Source: Sphingomonadales bacterium (GTDB lineage: Bacteria; Pseudomonadota; Alphaproteobacteria; Sphingomonadales; Sphingomonadaceae). Taken from it: a stretch of 64,000 bases of DNA. The notes under the pieces are model-generated. The model was not told the DNA's origin, did not search any database, and saw only the letters and a program-made list of their open reading frames with translations. The stretch covers positions 1-64,000 of the forward strand of contig JAIXUQ010000031.1 of NCBI GenBank assembly GCA_027483465.1, in the 5' to 3' direction. Position numbers and translations under genes: made by a program. Positions within the stretch are counted from its first letter, which is position 1. Every line of letters starts with the position of its first letter. Positions 54,254 to 63,240 of the stretch are shown here, in pieces.

Positions 54254-54885
54254 CGGCGTTTCACCCCAATTGGCCTGAGATCCGTGGCAAGCACGATCCG
54301 CGCATCAGAATCAGTGCGGCTGGGAATCAGCTCATGCGCAAAGTGGAATCGCTTGGCGGCGGTGGCAAGCTCTTCCTGCACATTGCGGCCCTTGGGCAGG
54401 ATCCAGCGGGTGCCCGGCCGGGCGAAACGCACGCTCCAATCGAACAGCACGTCCAGCGCGGCGGCGGCGCGGGCGGTGATCACGGTGAAATCGCCCCTGG
54501 CCAGCGTTTCCACCCGCTGATTGGCAATGGTCACCTGGGCGAGCGTGCCGGTTTCGCTGGCGACTTCGGTGAGGAAGCGGCACTTCTTGGTGATGGATTC
54601 GACCAGGGTGAAGCGCGCGCTGGGATCGAGAATGGCCAGCACCAGACCGGGAAAGCCGCCGCCGGCGCCAATGTCCAGCCAGCGCTGACCAGTGCCGGCG
54701 ATGGCCAGCAGCTGCGCCGAATCGCGGAAATGGCGATCCCAGATGTGGGGCAGGGTGGACGGCGCCACCAGGTTCATGCGCTGCTGCCACTCGGCGAGCA
54801 GCTCGGCATAGCGATCCAGCCGTGCCAATGTTTCACGTGAAACATTGAACTCCGCTGCGAAGGCGGCGCGGGCGTCCTCGCTCAC
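54250..54885 (-). CDS. rsmG: 16S rRNA (guanine527-N7)-methyltransferase RsmG
   Basis: The 211-residue enzyme has the SAM motif WLDIGAGGGFPGLVLAI and NLVAPSTLPHIWDRHFRDS. The GTG at 54883-54885 is chosen as start since it lies 1 bp after the mnmG stop; the longer frame to 54936 would overlap mnmG. Codons for NVSRET near the N terminus (54829-54844) also encode a perfect parS site. Confidence 0.94.
   Translation of the reverse strand: MSEDARAAFAAEFNVSRETLARLDRYAELLAEWQQRMNLVAPSTLPHIWDRHFRDSAQLLAIAGTGQRWLDIGAGGGFPGLVLAILDPSARFTLVESITKKCRFLTEVASETGTLAQVTIANQRVETLARGDFTVITARAAAALDVLFDWSVRFARPGTRWILPKGRNVQEELATAAKRFHFAHELIPSRTDSDARIVLATDLRPIGVKRR
54829..54844. promoter_or_regulatory. parS site 1 (inside rsmG)
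   Basis: TGTTTCACGTGAAACA, the consensus 16-bp ParB-binding palindrome, is perfect here. It lies within the rsmG coding frame, about 1.4 kb from parB and about 25 kb from the candidate oriC. Confidence 0.95.
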
Positions 54886-54886
54886 G

Positions 54887-56743
54887 TCAGGCGGCCAGCT
54901 CGGGATTGCGCCGGCTGGTGTGCGGCAGCAGGGCAATCAGCGCCGCCGGGGTGATGCCGGGGACGCGGCTGGCGGCGCCCAATGTCTGCGGCCGCGCGCG
55001 CGACAGGCGTTCAACCATCTCCTTCGACAGGCCGGCGACTGTGGCAAAATCCAGCCCGGCCGGCAAGGCGAGTGCCTCGTCCCGCCGCAGCGCCGCTACC
55101 TCGGCCTCCTGCCGGGCGATATAGGCGGCATAATTGGCATCCACGGCCAGGCTGGCGAGCAGATCATCGCTGACCGTGGCCAGTTCCGGCCACACACGCC
55201 GGGCTGCCTCATGGGTGACGGCCGGGAAGCGCAGCCACTCGAATAGGCTGCGGCTCTGCCCGTCCTGCCGCACCTCGATGCCGTGGCTGGCGAGTTGGTG
55301 CGGCGTGGCGGTGAGGCTGTTGAGCAATGTGCGGGCGCGCTCCCGCTCGGCCTGTTCAGCGGCGAAGGCGGCGGCCTGTGCGGCCGGCACCAACCCCAGC
55401 GCCTCGCCCAACGGCGTCAACCGTTGATCGGCATTGTCGGCCCGCAGGCGCAGGCGATATTCGGCGCGGCTGGTGAACATGCGATAGGGCTCGGCGACGC
55501 CATGCAGGGTGAGATCGTCGATCATCACGCCGATATAGGCCTGGGTGCGGTCCACGATCAGATCAGGCAGGCCCAGTGCCAGCGCGGCGGCATTGGCGCC
55601 GGCCACCAATCCCTGTGCCGCCGCTTCCTCATAACCGGTGGTGCCGTTGATCTGGCCGGCCAGAAACAGGCCGGGCACCGCCCGCGCTGCCAAACCGGGC
55701 GTCAGCGCGCGCGGATCGACATGATCATATTCGATCGCATAGCCGGGCCGCATAATGGCCACCTGCTCCAGCCCCCTGATCGAGCGGATGAACTTCTCCT
55801 GCACATGCAGCGGCAGCGACGTGGACAGGCCATTGGGATAGATGCTGATGTCATCATAACCTTCCGGCTCCAGGAAAATCTGGTGGCCGTCACGGTCGCC
55901 AAAGCGCACCACCTTGTCTTCGATCGACGGGCAATAGCGTGGCCCGACCGAATCGATATGCCCGCCATAAAGCGCCGATTCGCCCAGATGATCGCGGATG
56001 ATGCGATGCGTTTCGGCATTGGTGCGGGTGATCGCGCAGGGGATGGGTGGGTGGCCATTGCGCTGCCCGAACCGGCTGAAGCGCGGATCATCGCCATCGC
56101 CATGCTGCCATTCCAGCACCGACCAATCTATGCTGCGGCCGTCCAGCCGTGCCGGCGTGCCGGTCTTCAACCGACTGACCGGCAAGCCCATGGCCCGCAA
56201 TGCCGCGCCCAGATCCGATGCCTGCGCGCCAACCCGGCCGCCGGCCTCACGCTGGCTGCCGATGTGCATCACCCCGCCGAGAAATGTGCCGGTGGTCAGC
56301 ACCACGGCTGGCGCTGCCAGGTGCCCCGCGCTGGTTTCCACGCCGGTGATGCGGCCCTGATCCAGCACCAGCCCCTCGACCGCCGCGGTGACAATCGACA
56401 GGCCGGGAAACTCTGCGAGCACGGCCGCCATCGCGGCGCGATACAGGGCGCGGTCCACCTGCGCGCGCGGGCCGTGCACCGCCGGCCCCTTGGAGCGGTT
56501 GAGCAGCCGCGATTGCAGCCGCGCCGCATCCGTCACCCGGCCCATGATGCCACCCAGCGCGTCAATCTCGGTGACGAGATGGCCCTTGCCGATGCCGCCC
56601 ACCGCCGGGTTGCAGCTGAGCGTGCCCGGATCATCGGCACGCAGCGTCACCAGCGCCACGCGCGCACCACGCCGGGCAGCGGCAGCGGCGGCCTCGCAAC
56701 CGGCATGGCCGGCGCCGACAATGATCACATCATATTCGCGCAT
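54887..56743 (-). CDS. mnmG: tRNA uridine-5-carboxymethylaminomethyl modification enzyme MnmG (GidA)
   Basis: The 618-residue FAD protein begins MREYDVIIVGAGHAGCEAA, the family FAD motif, and has SCNPAVGGIGKGHLVTEIDALGG, ATGTFLGG-type and GYEEAAAQGLVAG motifs. With MnmE it builds cmnm5U34 in certain tRNAs. The ATG at 56741-56743 is preferred. An in-frame ATG at 56788 would begin MFHVKH, which is only the translation of the parS site. Confidence 0.96.
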   Translation of the reverse strand: MREYDVIIVGAGHAGCEAAAAAARRGARVALVTLRADDPGTLSCNPAVGGIGKGHLVTEIDALGGIMGRVTDAARLQSRLLNRSKGPAVHGPRAQVDRALYRAAMAAVLAEFPGLSIVTAAVEGLVLDQGRITGVETSAGHLAAPAVVLTTGTFLGGVMHIGSQREAGGRVGAQASDLGAALRAMGLPVSRLKTGTPARLDGRSIDWSVLEWQHGDGDDPRFSRFGQRNGHPPIPCAITRTNAETHRIIRDHLGESALYGGHIDSVGPRYCPSIEDKVVRFGDRDGHQIFLEPEGYDDISIYPNGLSTSLPLHVQEKFIRSIRGLEQVAIMRPGYAIEYDHVDPRALTPGLAARAVPGLFLAGQINGTTGYEEAAAQGLVAGANAAALALGLPDLIVDRTQAYIGVMIDDLTLHGVAEPYRMFTSRAEYRLRLRADNADQRLTPLGEALGLVPAAQAAAFAAEQAERERARTLLNSLTATPHQLASHGIEVRQDGQSRSLFEWLRFPAVTHEAARRVWPELATVSDDLLASLAVDANYAAYIARQEAEVAALRRDEALALPAGLDFATVAGLSKEMVERLSRARPQTLGAASRVPGITPAALIALLPHTSRRNPELAA

Positions 56744-56771
56744 GGCCGCTTCCATAGCGATTCGCGGGCAA

Positions 56772-56787
56772 TGTTTCACGTGAAACA
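56772..56787. promoter_or_regulatory. parS site 2 (upstream of mnmG)
   Basis: TGTTTCACGTGAAACA is perfect here, 29 bp before the mnmG start and 1.9 kb from the first site. ParB bound there could affect mnmG expression. Confidence 0.95.
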
Positions 56788-56805
56788 TTTTGCCAGAGAA
56801 GAGGG

Positions 56806-56957
56806 GCCTCCGGCGGGCAGGGTCTGGACCCTGCACCCAATTTGTTCGGGGCAGTCCTTTAACTTGAGCGCTGCCGTTGCTTGGCAATGTTCAATTGCCT
56901 GCGGCGCCGGACAAAAACGAATCGGGGTCAGGGTCCGCGACCCTGCCCGCCGGAGGC
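56806..56957. repeat. Inverted-repeat element, family A, copy 2 (152 bp)
   Basis: It begins GCCTCCGGCGGGCAGGGTC and ends with the inverted arm GACCCTGCCCGCCGGAGGC. Arms are about 40 bp, each with a GGGTC-nn-GACCC hairpin, sharing sequence with copy 1 at 45990-46250. The middle is about 70 bp and differs from copy 1. It lies between mnmG and mnmE, whose stop (56968) is 10 bp away. Confidence 0.8.
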
Positions 56958-56967
56958 CTGCCTTCTG

Positions 56968-58257
56968 TTACTTCCCGATGCAGAAGCGGCTGAAGATCCG
57001 GTCCAGCACATCATCCACGCCCACGCGCCCCGCGATCCGCCCAAAGGCATGCGCGGCCAACCGCAGGGCTTCGGCGCGCAGCACCGGTTCGGGGGCCAGG
57101 GCCGCGTCGCGCAGGGCCGCTTTGGCGTCGGCAAAGGCGGCCCGGTGGCGGGCGTGGGCGAGGAGGGCGGGTTCGCCGGGGCGGGTGAGCCTGTGGGCCC
57201 AATCGGCCAGCCAGTCGCGCAGGGCGGGCAGGCCGGCGCCGGTGGCGGCGGAAACGCGCAACACATCGGGCGGCACGCCGGGCGCGGCCAGGTCGCACTT
57301 GTTGAGCAGGCGCAGGCCGGCGGTGTCTGGCCACGCTGGTGCTTCGGCGCTGGACACGCTGATCACCAGATCGGCGGCGGCGGCGCGCGCACGGGCGCGG
57401 GCGATCCCGATGGCCTCCACCGGATCGTCGGTGTCGCGCAGGCCAGCGGTGTCGATCAGCACGGCCGCCACGCCGGCCAGATCGATGGGCACTTCGATGG
57501 CATCGCGGGTGGTGCCCGGAATGGCCGTCACAATGGCAACATCCCGCATGGCCAAAGCATTGACCAGGCTGGATTTTCCCACATTTGGCGGGCCGGTGAC
57601 CGCGATGCTGAGCCCGTCGCGGATGCGCATGGCGCGGGTGGCGTCGGCAATCACGGCCGCGAGTTCGTCAGCCATCGCGGTCAATTGCTCGCGGGCCGCT
57701 TCGTCAAGCCGCTCCGCCACGTCGGCTTCATCCTCGGCGAAGTCCAGCCCGGCTTCGGCTTCGGCCAGCACGTTGAGGCACCGTTCCCGCCAGGCATCGG
57801 CCAGCCGGCCCAGCGCGCCCCCGGCCAGCGCGAGGGCTTGGTCGCGCTGGCTGGCGGTTTCGGCGCTGACCAGATCGGCAAGGCCCTCCACCTGGGCCAG
57901 GTCCATGCGGCCGTTGGCAAAGGCGCGACGGGTGTATTCGCCGGGTTCGGCCAGGCGCACACCGGGCTGGGCGGTGACGGCATCCAGCACGCCCGCCACC
58001 ACCGCTGGGCCGCCGTGCAAATGGAGTTCGGCCAGATCCTCGCCGCTGGCGCTGGCCGGACCGGGGAAGACGGCGACCAGCGCCTCATCCAGCAATTGGC
58101 CGGCGTGGTGCAGCCGGCACAGGCTGAGCCGCCGCGGCGGCGGCACGCGGCCGGCGAGGCGCTGCACCACGGCCAGCGCGGCCGGGCCAGAGATGCGGAT
58201 GATGGCCAGCGCGGCCGGCGGGCGCCCGCTGGCCAGCGCCGCGATCGTGTCGGTCAT
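56968..58257 (-). CDS. mnmE: tRNA modification GTPase MnmE (TrmE)
   Basis: The 429-residue protein has an N-terminal formyl-THF-binding domain, a helical domain, the GTPase with G1 GPPNVGKS (222-229), G2-G3 PGTTRDAIE and DTAGLRDT, and the C-terminal FCIGK with the catalytic cysteine. It acts with MnmG on tRNA U34. The DUF6489 gene lies just upstream. Confidence 0.97.
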   Translation of the reverse strand: MTDTIAALASGRPPAALAIIRISGPAALAVVQRLAGRVPPPRRLSLCRLHHAGQLLDEALVAVFPGPASASGEDLAELHLHGGPAVVAGVLDAVTAQPGVRLAEPGEYTRRAFANGRMDLAQVEGLADLVSAETASQRDQALALAGGALGRLADAWRERCLNVLAEAEAGLDFAEDEADVAERLDEAAREQLTAMADELAAVIADATRAMRIRDGLSIAVTGPPNVGKSSLVNALAMRDVAIVTAIPGTTRDAIEVPIDLAGVAAVLIDTAGLRDTDDPVEAIGIARARARAAAADLVISVSSAEAPAWPDTAGLRLLNKCDLAAPGVPPDVLRVSAATGAGLPALRDWLADWAHRLTRPGEPALLAHARHRAAFADAKAALRDAALAPEPVLRAEALRLAAHAFGRIAGRVGVDDVLDRIFSRFCIGK

Positions 58258-58267
58258 GGCCGGCGGG

Positions 58268-58522
58268 TCAGCCCTTGGCGGCCTTGCCACCGGTGGCGGC
58301 ATTCATGCCGGCGGCAAAGAGTTTCTGCCATTGCTCAAAGCCGCCGGCGATGCCGGGGGCCCAGGTGCGCATCATGCGTTCCCAATCGGCCGGGGTGATG
58401 CCTTCGGTCATGGCGGCTTTCATGCGATCCAGATAGACGTCGTGCAGCGGTTGCAGATCGGGCAGGCCGAAAAAGGCGCGCGCTTCCTGCGGCGTGCAAT
58501 CAATGTCAAAGCTGATCTTCAT
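58268..58522 (-). CDS. DUF6489 family protein
   Basis: The 84-residue protein starts MKISFDIDCTPQEARAFFGL and includes ITPADWERMMRTWAPG. It is a small family of alphaproteobacteria, often next to mnmE. No function is known. It is 10 bp upstream of mnmE, probably in its operon. Confidence 0.75.
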   Translation of the reverse strand: MKISFDIDCTPQEARAFFGLPDLQPLHDVYLDRMKAAMTEGITPADWERMMRTWAPGIAGGFEQWQKLFAAGMNAATGGKAAKG

Positions 58523-58660
58523 GCGCGCTTTGCCTCTTTTCCTTGTGGCCCAAGGCGTTAGTGTAGCGGGCGAGGGGCTGGCTGGGCAAGCCTGTGGCCA
58601 ATGCCCATGAAATCAGTGACTTGCCGCGCAACATGGCGTGCAGCATGAAGGAGACGGGGC

Positions 58661-59626
58661 ATGAAGGCGATCCGGATCGAGGCCACCGGCGGGCCGGAGG
58701 TGATGCAGTTGCTGGACGTGGCGCTGCCCGATCCCGGCTCCGGCGAGGTGCGCATCCGGCACACTGCCATCGGGCTGAATTTCATCGACACCTATCACCG
58801 CTCCGGCCTCTATCCCATGCCGATGCCTTCGGGCCTGGGGCTGGAGGCCGCCGGCGTGGTGGAGGCGGTGGGCGAGGGCGTGAGCCTGACGCCGGGCACG
58901 CGGGTGGGCTATTGCTGGGGGCCGATCGGCGCCTATGCCACCCACCGCAACATCGCCGCCACACAGCTGGTGGCGCTGCCCGATGGGGTGAGCGACGAGG
59001 TGGCGGCGGCCGGCCTGCTCAAGGGCTGCACCACCGAATTTCTGGTCGACCGCTGTGCCCGCATCCAGCCGGGTGACTGGGCGCTGGTGCCGGCGGCGGC
59101 GGGCGGTGTGGGCCTGCTGCTGGTGCAATGGCTGAAGGCGCGCGGTGCCACGGTGATCGCGGTGGCCGGCACGGCGGAGAAGCTGGCGCTGGCCGCGGCC
59201 CATGGTGCCGATCATGGCCTGCTCGACAGCGCCGATGTGGCGGCCGCGGTGCGGGCGCTCACGGACGGTCGCGGCGTGGACGTGGTGTTTGACGGGGTGG
59301 GCAAGGCGAGCTGGGAATCGAGCCTGGACAGTTTGAAGCGGCGCGGGCTGATGATCAGCTTTGGCAATGCCTCCGGCCCGGTTTCGGGCGTGGATCTGGG
59401 CATATTGGCGCGCAAGGGCTCGCTGTTTGCCACCCGGCCAACGCTGTTTGATTATTATGCCACCCCGGCCGAACGGCAGGAATTTGCCGGCACGCTGCTG
59501 GCGATGATGGCCAGCGGCGCGCTGAAACTGGCGGTGAACCAGCGTTATGCGCTGGCCGATGTCGCCTGCGCCCATGCGGATCTGGCGGCGCGGCGCACCA
59601 CCGGTTCGACCGTGCTGATCCCCTGA
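58661..59626 (+). CDS. Zinc-independent quinone oxidoreductase (QorA-like MDR)
   Basis: The 321-residue protein starts MKAIRIEATGGPEVMQLLDV and has the NADPH loop AAAGGVGLLLVQWLK near 145, matching quinone reductases and lacking zinc-ligand cysteines. It reduces quinones by one electron with NADPH. A GGAG site precedes the ATG. It is convergent with the TerC gene, stop next to stop. Confidence 0.92.
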   Translation: MKAIRIEATGGPEVMQLLDVALPDPGSGEVRIRHTAIGLNFIDTYHRSGLYPMPMPSGLGLEAAGVVEAVGEGVSLTPGTRVGYCWGPIGAYATHRNIAATQLVALPDGVSDEVAAAGLLKGCTTEFLVDRCARIQPGDWALVPAAAGGVGLLLVQWLKARGATVIAVAGTAEKLALAAAHGADHGLLDSADVAAAVRALTDGRGVDVVFDGVGKASWESSLDSLKRRGLMISFGNASGPVSGVDLGILARKGSLFATRPTLFDYYATPAERQEFAGTLLAMMASGALKLAVNQRYALADVACAHADLAARRTTGSTVLIP

Positions 59627-60280
59627 TCAGCCGGCGACCATGGGGGCGACCATCGGCATCACCTCGTGCGCGCCCTCCCAGATCATCTTGAGGGCGACAT
59701 AGACGATGACGGCGAGGCCGACATAGGCGATCCAGCGATAACGCTCGATATATTGGGCGATGATGTTGGCCGCCACGCCCATCAGCGCCACCGAGAGCAC
59801 CAGCCCGATGACGAGGATATCGGGATGCTCGCGCGCCGCCCCGGCCACCGCCAGCACATTGTCGAGGCTCATCGACACGTCGGCCAGCGCGACCGACCAG
59901 GCGGCGGCGGCAAAGCTCTTGGCCGGGGGCGGGGTGTTGGTGGCAACGAAATCATCGGCTTCGCCCGGCGCATCGATGAAGCTGGCGCGCGGGTGCAGCT
60001 CGCGCCACATGCGCCAGGCCACCCACATCAGCAGCAGGCCGCCGGCCAGGATCAGGCCGACAATCTGCAGCAGCTGGCTGACGGCGAGGGCAAAGCCGAT
60101 GCGCAGCACCAGCGCGGCGATGATGCCGATCAGGATCACCTTCTTGCGCTGATCGGCGGGCAGGCCGGCGGCGAGCGCGCCCACCACGATGGCATTGTCA
60201 CCGGCCAGCACGACATCGATCAGCACCACCTGGCCAAAGGCCGACAGCGCTTCGGGGGTGAGGAAATGGGCGAAATCCAT
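59627..60280 (-). CDS. TerC family membrane protein
   Basis: The 217-residue membrane protein has about seven helices and the TerC pattern VLIDVVLAGDNAIVVGALAAGLP and ADVSMSLDNVLAVAG with acidic residues in helices. Such proteins act in metal (manganese) efflux or tellurite resistance. The start may instead be three codons earlier (60289). Confidence 0.88.
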   Translation of the reverse strand: MDFAHFLTPEALSAFGQVVLIDVVLAGDNAIVVGALAAGLPADQRKKVILIGIIAALVLRIGFALAVSQLLQIVGLILAGGLLLMWVAWRMWRELHPRASFIDAPGEADDFVATNTPPPAKSFAAAAWSVALADVSMSLDNVLAVAGAAREHPDILVIGLVLSVALMGVAANIIAQYIERYRWIAYVGLAVIVYVALKMIWEGAHEVMPMVAPMVAG

Positions 60281-60320
60281 GCCCTGCATGTAGGGGCAGG
60301 CCGTGGATTATGCCAGCGGC

Positions 60321-61736
60321 CTATTTGGGATTGGCCAGCACCGCCACCAGATCCGACAGATAGTCGCGGCCCTTCATCAGGCTTTCCACCTTGATGCGTT
60401 CGTTGAGGCCGTGGATGCCGTTGCCATCGGGATCGATCAGCGTGCCGGGCGCGCCATAAACCGGGATGCCGATCGGCGCGATATAGATGGCATCGGTGGC
60501 GCCCGTGCTCATCATCGCCAGCATCGGCACGCCGGGGAAATGCCGGGCGGCCAGCGCTTGCATCGGGCCGATGATGGCGGGATTGAGCGGCGGCGCCTTG
60601 GCCACCGGGCGGATCGGCGGCTTCAGGGTCACGCTCACCTTGGCCGGGGCCAGCACCATTTCCAGATCGGCCTTGAGCAAGTTGGGATCGGTGCCGGGGA
60701 ACATGCGGCAATTCACGTTGGCGCGGGCGCGCTGGGCCAGGGCGTTTTCGGCGTGGCCGGCCTCCAGCAGGGTGGCGACACAGGTGGTGCGCAGGATGCT
60801 GTGGTTGGTGGGATCAAGGCTGACGATGCGATCCGCCTCGGCATCGGCCGGATTGGCCAGCAGGCGGGTGATCGCCGGGCCGACCGGATCGGGCAACACC
60901 TTGGCCAGCCCGGCGAAATAGGCGCGGGTGGTGTCAGAGAATTGCACCGGGAATTCATGCGTGTTCACCGCCACCACGGCGCGGGCCAGTTCGGTGATGG
61001 CGTTGTCTGGGCGGGGCACGCTGCTGTGGCCGCCGGGGTTGGTGGCCTCCAGCCAGAAATTCTGCACCGTCTTCTCGCCCACCTGCACGGCCAGGCCCTG
61101 CGGCTTGCCATCGGCGCCATAACGGCCGCCGCCGCCTTCGTTCAGGGCGAATTCGGCCATGATCAGCTCGGGCCGGTTCTTCGCCAGCCAATCGGCGCCG
61201 TTGAAGGCATAAGTGGTTTCCTCGCCGCAGGTCAGCGCCAGCTTGATGGTGCGCTTTGGCGGCTTGGCGGCCTTCATGCGGATCAGCAAATCGGCCCAGA
61301 TGCTGGCCTGCGCCTTGTCGTCAAAGGTGCCGCGGCCATAGAAATAGCCGTCTTCCTCGATCAGCTTGAACGGGCTGCGGGTCCAGTCCTCCGGCTTGGC
61401 CGCCACCACGTCGAGGTGGCCGAGCAGCAGCATGGGCTTCACCTTCGGGTCACTGCCCTTGAGGTGGACGACGATGCCGCCTTCCTTGGGGAACTCGGGC
61501 ACGCTGAACAGCGTGATGTCGGCATCGGCATAGCCGGCGGCCTTGAAGCGCACCGCCAGTTTCTCGGCGGCGGCGGTGCAGCTGCCGGTGGTGACGCTGG
61601 TGTCCGTCTCCACCATTTCCTTGAACAATGCGCGGAACGCCGGCTCGCCCGGCTGCTTGCTGACATATTGGGCGTTGGCCGCCGAAGCGAACGCCGACGA
61701 AGCGAACAGGGCGGTGGCAAGCAGCAGGGCGCGCAT
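60321..61736 (-). CDS. M20 family metallopeptidase, copy 2
   Basis: The 471-residue zinc peptidase has a signal peptide (MRALLLATALFASSAFASAANA), the metal segment LLGHLDVVAAKPEDW, GRGTFDDKAQ, CGEETTYAFNG and a late STGATDAIY. Such exopeptidases take short peptides in the periplasm. GGAG precedes the adjacent ATG pair at 61734-61739; the second is used. It follows its paralogue at 61747-63177 by 10 bp. Confidence 0.9.
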   Translation of the reverse strand: MRALLLATALFASSAFASAANAQYVSKQPGEPAFRALFKEMVETDTSVTTGSCTAAAEKLAVRFKAAGYADADITLFSVPEFPKEGGIVVHLKGSDPKVKPMLLLGHLDVVAAKPEDWTRSPFKLIEEDGYFYGRGTFDDKAQASIWADLLIRMKAAKPPKRTIKLALTCGEETTYAFNGADWLAKNRPELIMAEFALNEGGGGRYGADGKPQGLAVQVGEKTVQNFWLEATNPGGHSSVPRPDNAITELARAVVAVNTHEFPVQFSDTTRAYFAGLAKVLPDPVGPAITRLLANPADAEADRIVSLDPTNHSILRTTCVATLLEAGHAENALAQRARANVNCRMFPGTDPNLLKADLEMVLAPAKVSVTLKPPIRPVAKAPPLNPAIIGPMQALAARHFPGVPMLAMMSTGATDAIYIAPIGIPVYGAPGTLIDPDGNGIHGLNERIKVESLMKGRDYLSDLVAVLANPK

Positions 61737-61746
61737 CATCAACTCC

Positions 61747-63177
61747 TTATTTGCCGGCATAGGTGGTGATGAGATCGAACAGATAATCCCGTTCCTTCAT
61801 CACGCCGGCCACCGAAATGCGTTCGTTGAGGCCATGGACGCCATTGCCATCGGGCATGCCAAAGCGGCCGGGCATGCCATAGGTGGCGATGCCGGCGGCG
61901 TTGAGATAGCGGCCATCGGTGGCCCCGGTGCTCATGGTGGGGATGAGCGGGATGCCGGGGAAATATTTGGCCGCCAGCGCCACCGCCGGGCCATAGATGT
62001 GCGGCGCCAGCGGCGGCGGCGGCGGCGCCTGCGGCGGATTTTCGGAGGCGCGCGGGGTCACGCTGATGGTGGGATCGCCCAGCCGCTCGGCAATCTGGCC
62101 ACGCACCTTCTCCACGCTTTCGCCGGGGAACATGCGGCAATTCACATTCGCCTGGGCGCGTTGCGGCAGCGCGTTGCGGGCGTGGCCGGCATCCAGCATC
62201 GTGGCCACGCAGGTGGTGCGCAGCGTGCTGTGCCAGCCCGGATCGCGGGAAACGATGGATTCGGCATGGGCATCGGCCGGATTGGCCAGCAGCGCCCGGA
62301 TGGCCATGGCGGTTTCGGCATCGGCGATCTTGGCCATTTCGGCGAAATAGGCGCGGGTGGTGTCAGAGAGGATCACCGGAAAATCGTTGCGTGACAGGCG
62401 CACCAGCCCGGCGGCCAGTTCATAGATGGCGTTGTCAGGCCGGGGCCGGCTGCTGTGACCGCCGGGGTTGCGGGTTTCCAGGGTGAAATCCTGATAGACC
62501 TTCTCGCCGGCCTGGAAGGCGAGGCTGATCGGCTTGCCGCTGGCATCGGCCTTGCCGCCGCCGCCTTCGTTCAGGGCGAATTCGGCCTCGATCCAGTCGC
62601 GGTGGTTTTCCACCAGCCATTTGGCGCCGTTGAACGGCCCGCCCTCCTCGCCGCAGGTGAGCGCCAGTTTCAGCGTGCGCTTCAGCGGCTTGCCGGCCTG
62701 TTTCAGGCGGATCATCGCATCGGTGAAGATGGCGCCATGCGCCTTGTCGTCGGAAACGCCGCGGCCGTAAAACCAGCCGCCCTCCTCGATGAAGCTGAAC
62801 GGATCGCGTTCCCAATCGGCGCGCTTGGCCTCCACCACGTCGAGGTGGGAGAGGAGGAGGATGGCCCTGGCCTTGGGGTCCTTGCCCGGCAGCGTGGCGA
62901 CCAGCCCGCCATCAAGCGGGCGTTCCGGCGGGCCGGGAAACAGCTTGATGTCGGCATCGGCATAGCCCGCCGCCTTCAGCCGCGCCGCCATGCGCTCGGC
63001 CGCCAGATTGCAGCTGCCGGTGGAGACGGTTGTGTTGGTTTCCACCAGCTCCTTGTAGAGCGCGCGAAAGGCGACCTGATCGGGCCGCAGCGGGGCGACG
63101 GGTTGGGGCGCCGCTGGTTGGGCGGCGGCCGGAACAGCAAGGCTGGCGGCCAGCAGGCCGGCGATGATGGTGCGCAT
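61747..63177 (-). CDS. M20 family metallopeptidase, copy 1
   Basis: The 476-residue protein has a signal peptide (RTIIAGLLAASLAVPAAAQ) and metal motifs LLSHLDVVEAKRADW, GRGVSDDKAHG, CGEEGGPFNGAKW and MSTGATDGRY. It is collinear with the downstream copy throughout, so the pair is a tandem duplication. The ATG at 63175-63177 has the better spacing to AAGGGGG than 63183. Confidence 0.9.
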   Translation of the reverse strand: MRTIIAGLLAASLAVPAAAQPAAPQPVAPLRPDQVAFRALYKELVETNTTVSTGSCNLAAERMAARLKAAGYADADIKLFPGPPERPLDGGLVATLPGKDPKARAILLLSHLDVVEAKRADWERDPFSFIEEGGWFYGRGVSDDKAHGAIFTDAMIRLKQAGKPLKRTLKLALTCGEEGGPFNGAKWLVENHRDWIEAEFALNEGGGGKADASGKPISLAFQAGEKVYQDFTLETRNPGGHSSRPRPDNAIYELAAGLVRLSRNDFPVILSDTTRAYFAEMAKIADAETAMAIRALLANPADAHAESIVSRDPGWHSTLRTTCVATMLDAGHARNALPQRAQANVNCRMFPGESVEKVRGQIAERLGDPTISVTPRASENPPQAPPPPPLAPHIYGPAVALAAKYFPGIPLIPTMSTGATDGRYLNAAGIATYGMPGRFGMPDGNGVHGLNERISVAGVMKERDYLFDLITTYAGK

Positions 63178-63240
63178 GGTCATACCCCCTTGTCGCCGCC
63201 ACCAAAGCCGCGGCCGCGCCGCTTGGCAAGAGGCTGTGCG

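Noticed and set aside
56744-56887. Long N-terminal extension of MnmG, including an MFHVKH start
   Set aside because: The extension is the translation of the parS site and part of the repeat element; the family begins at MREYDVIIVG.
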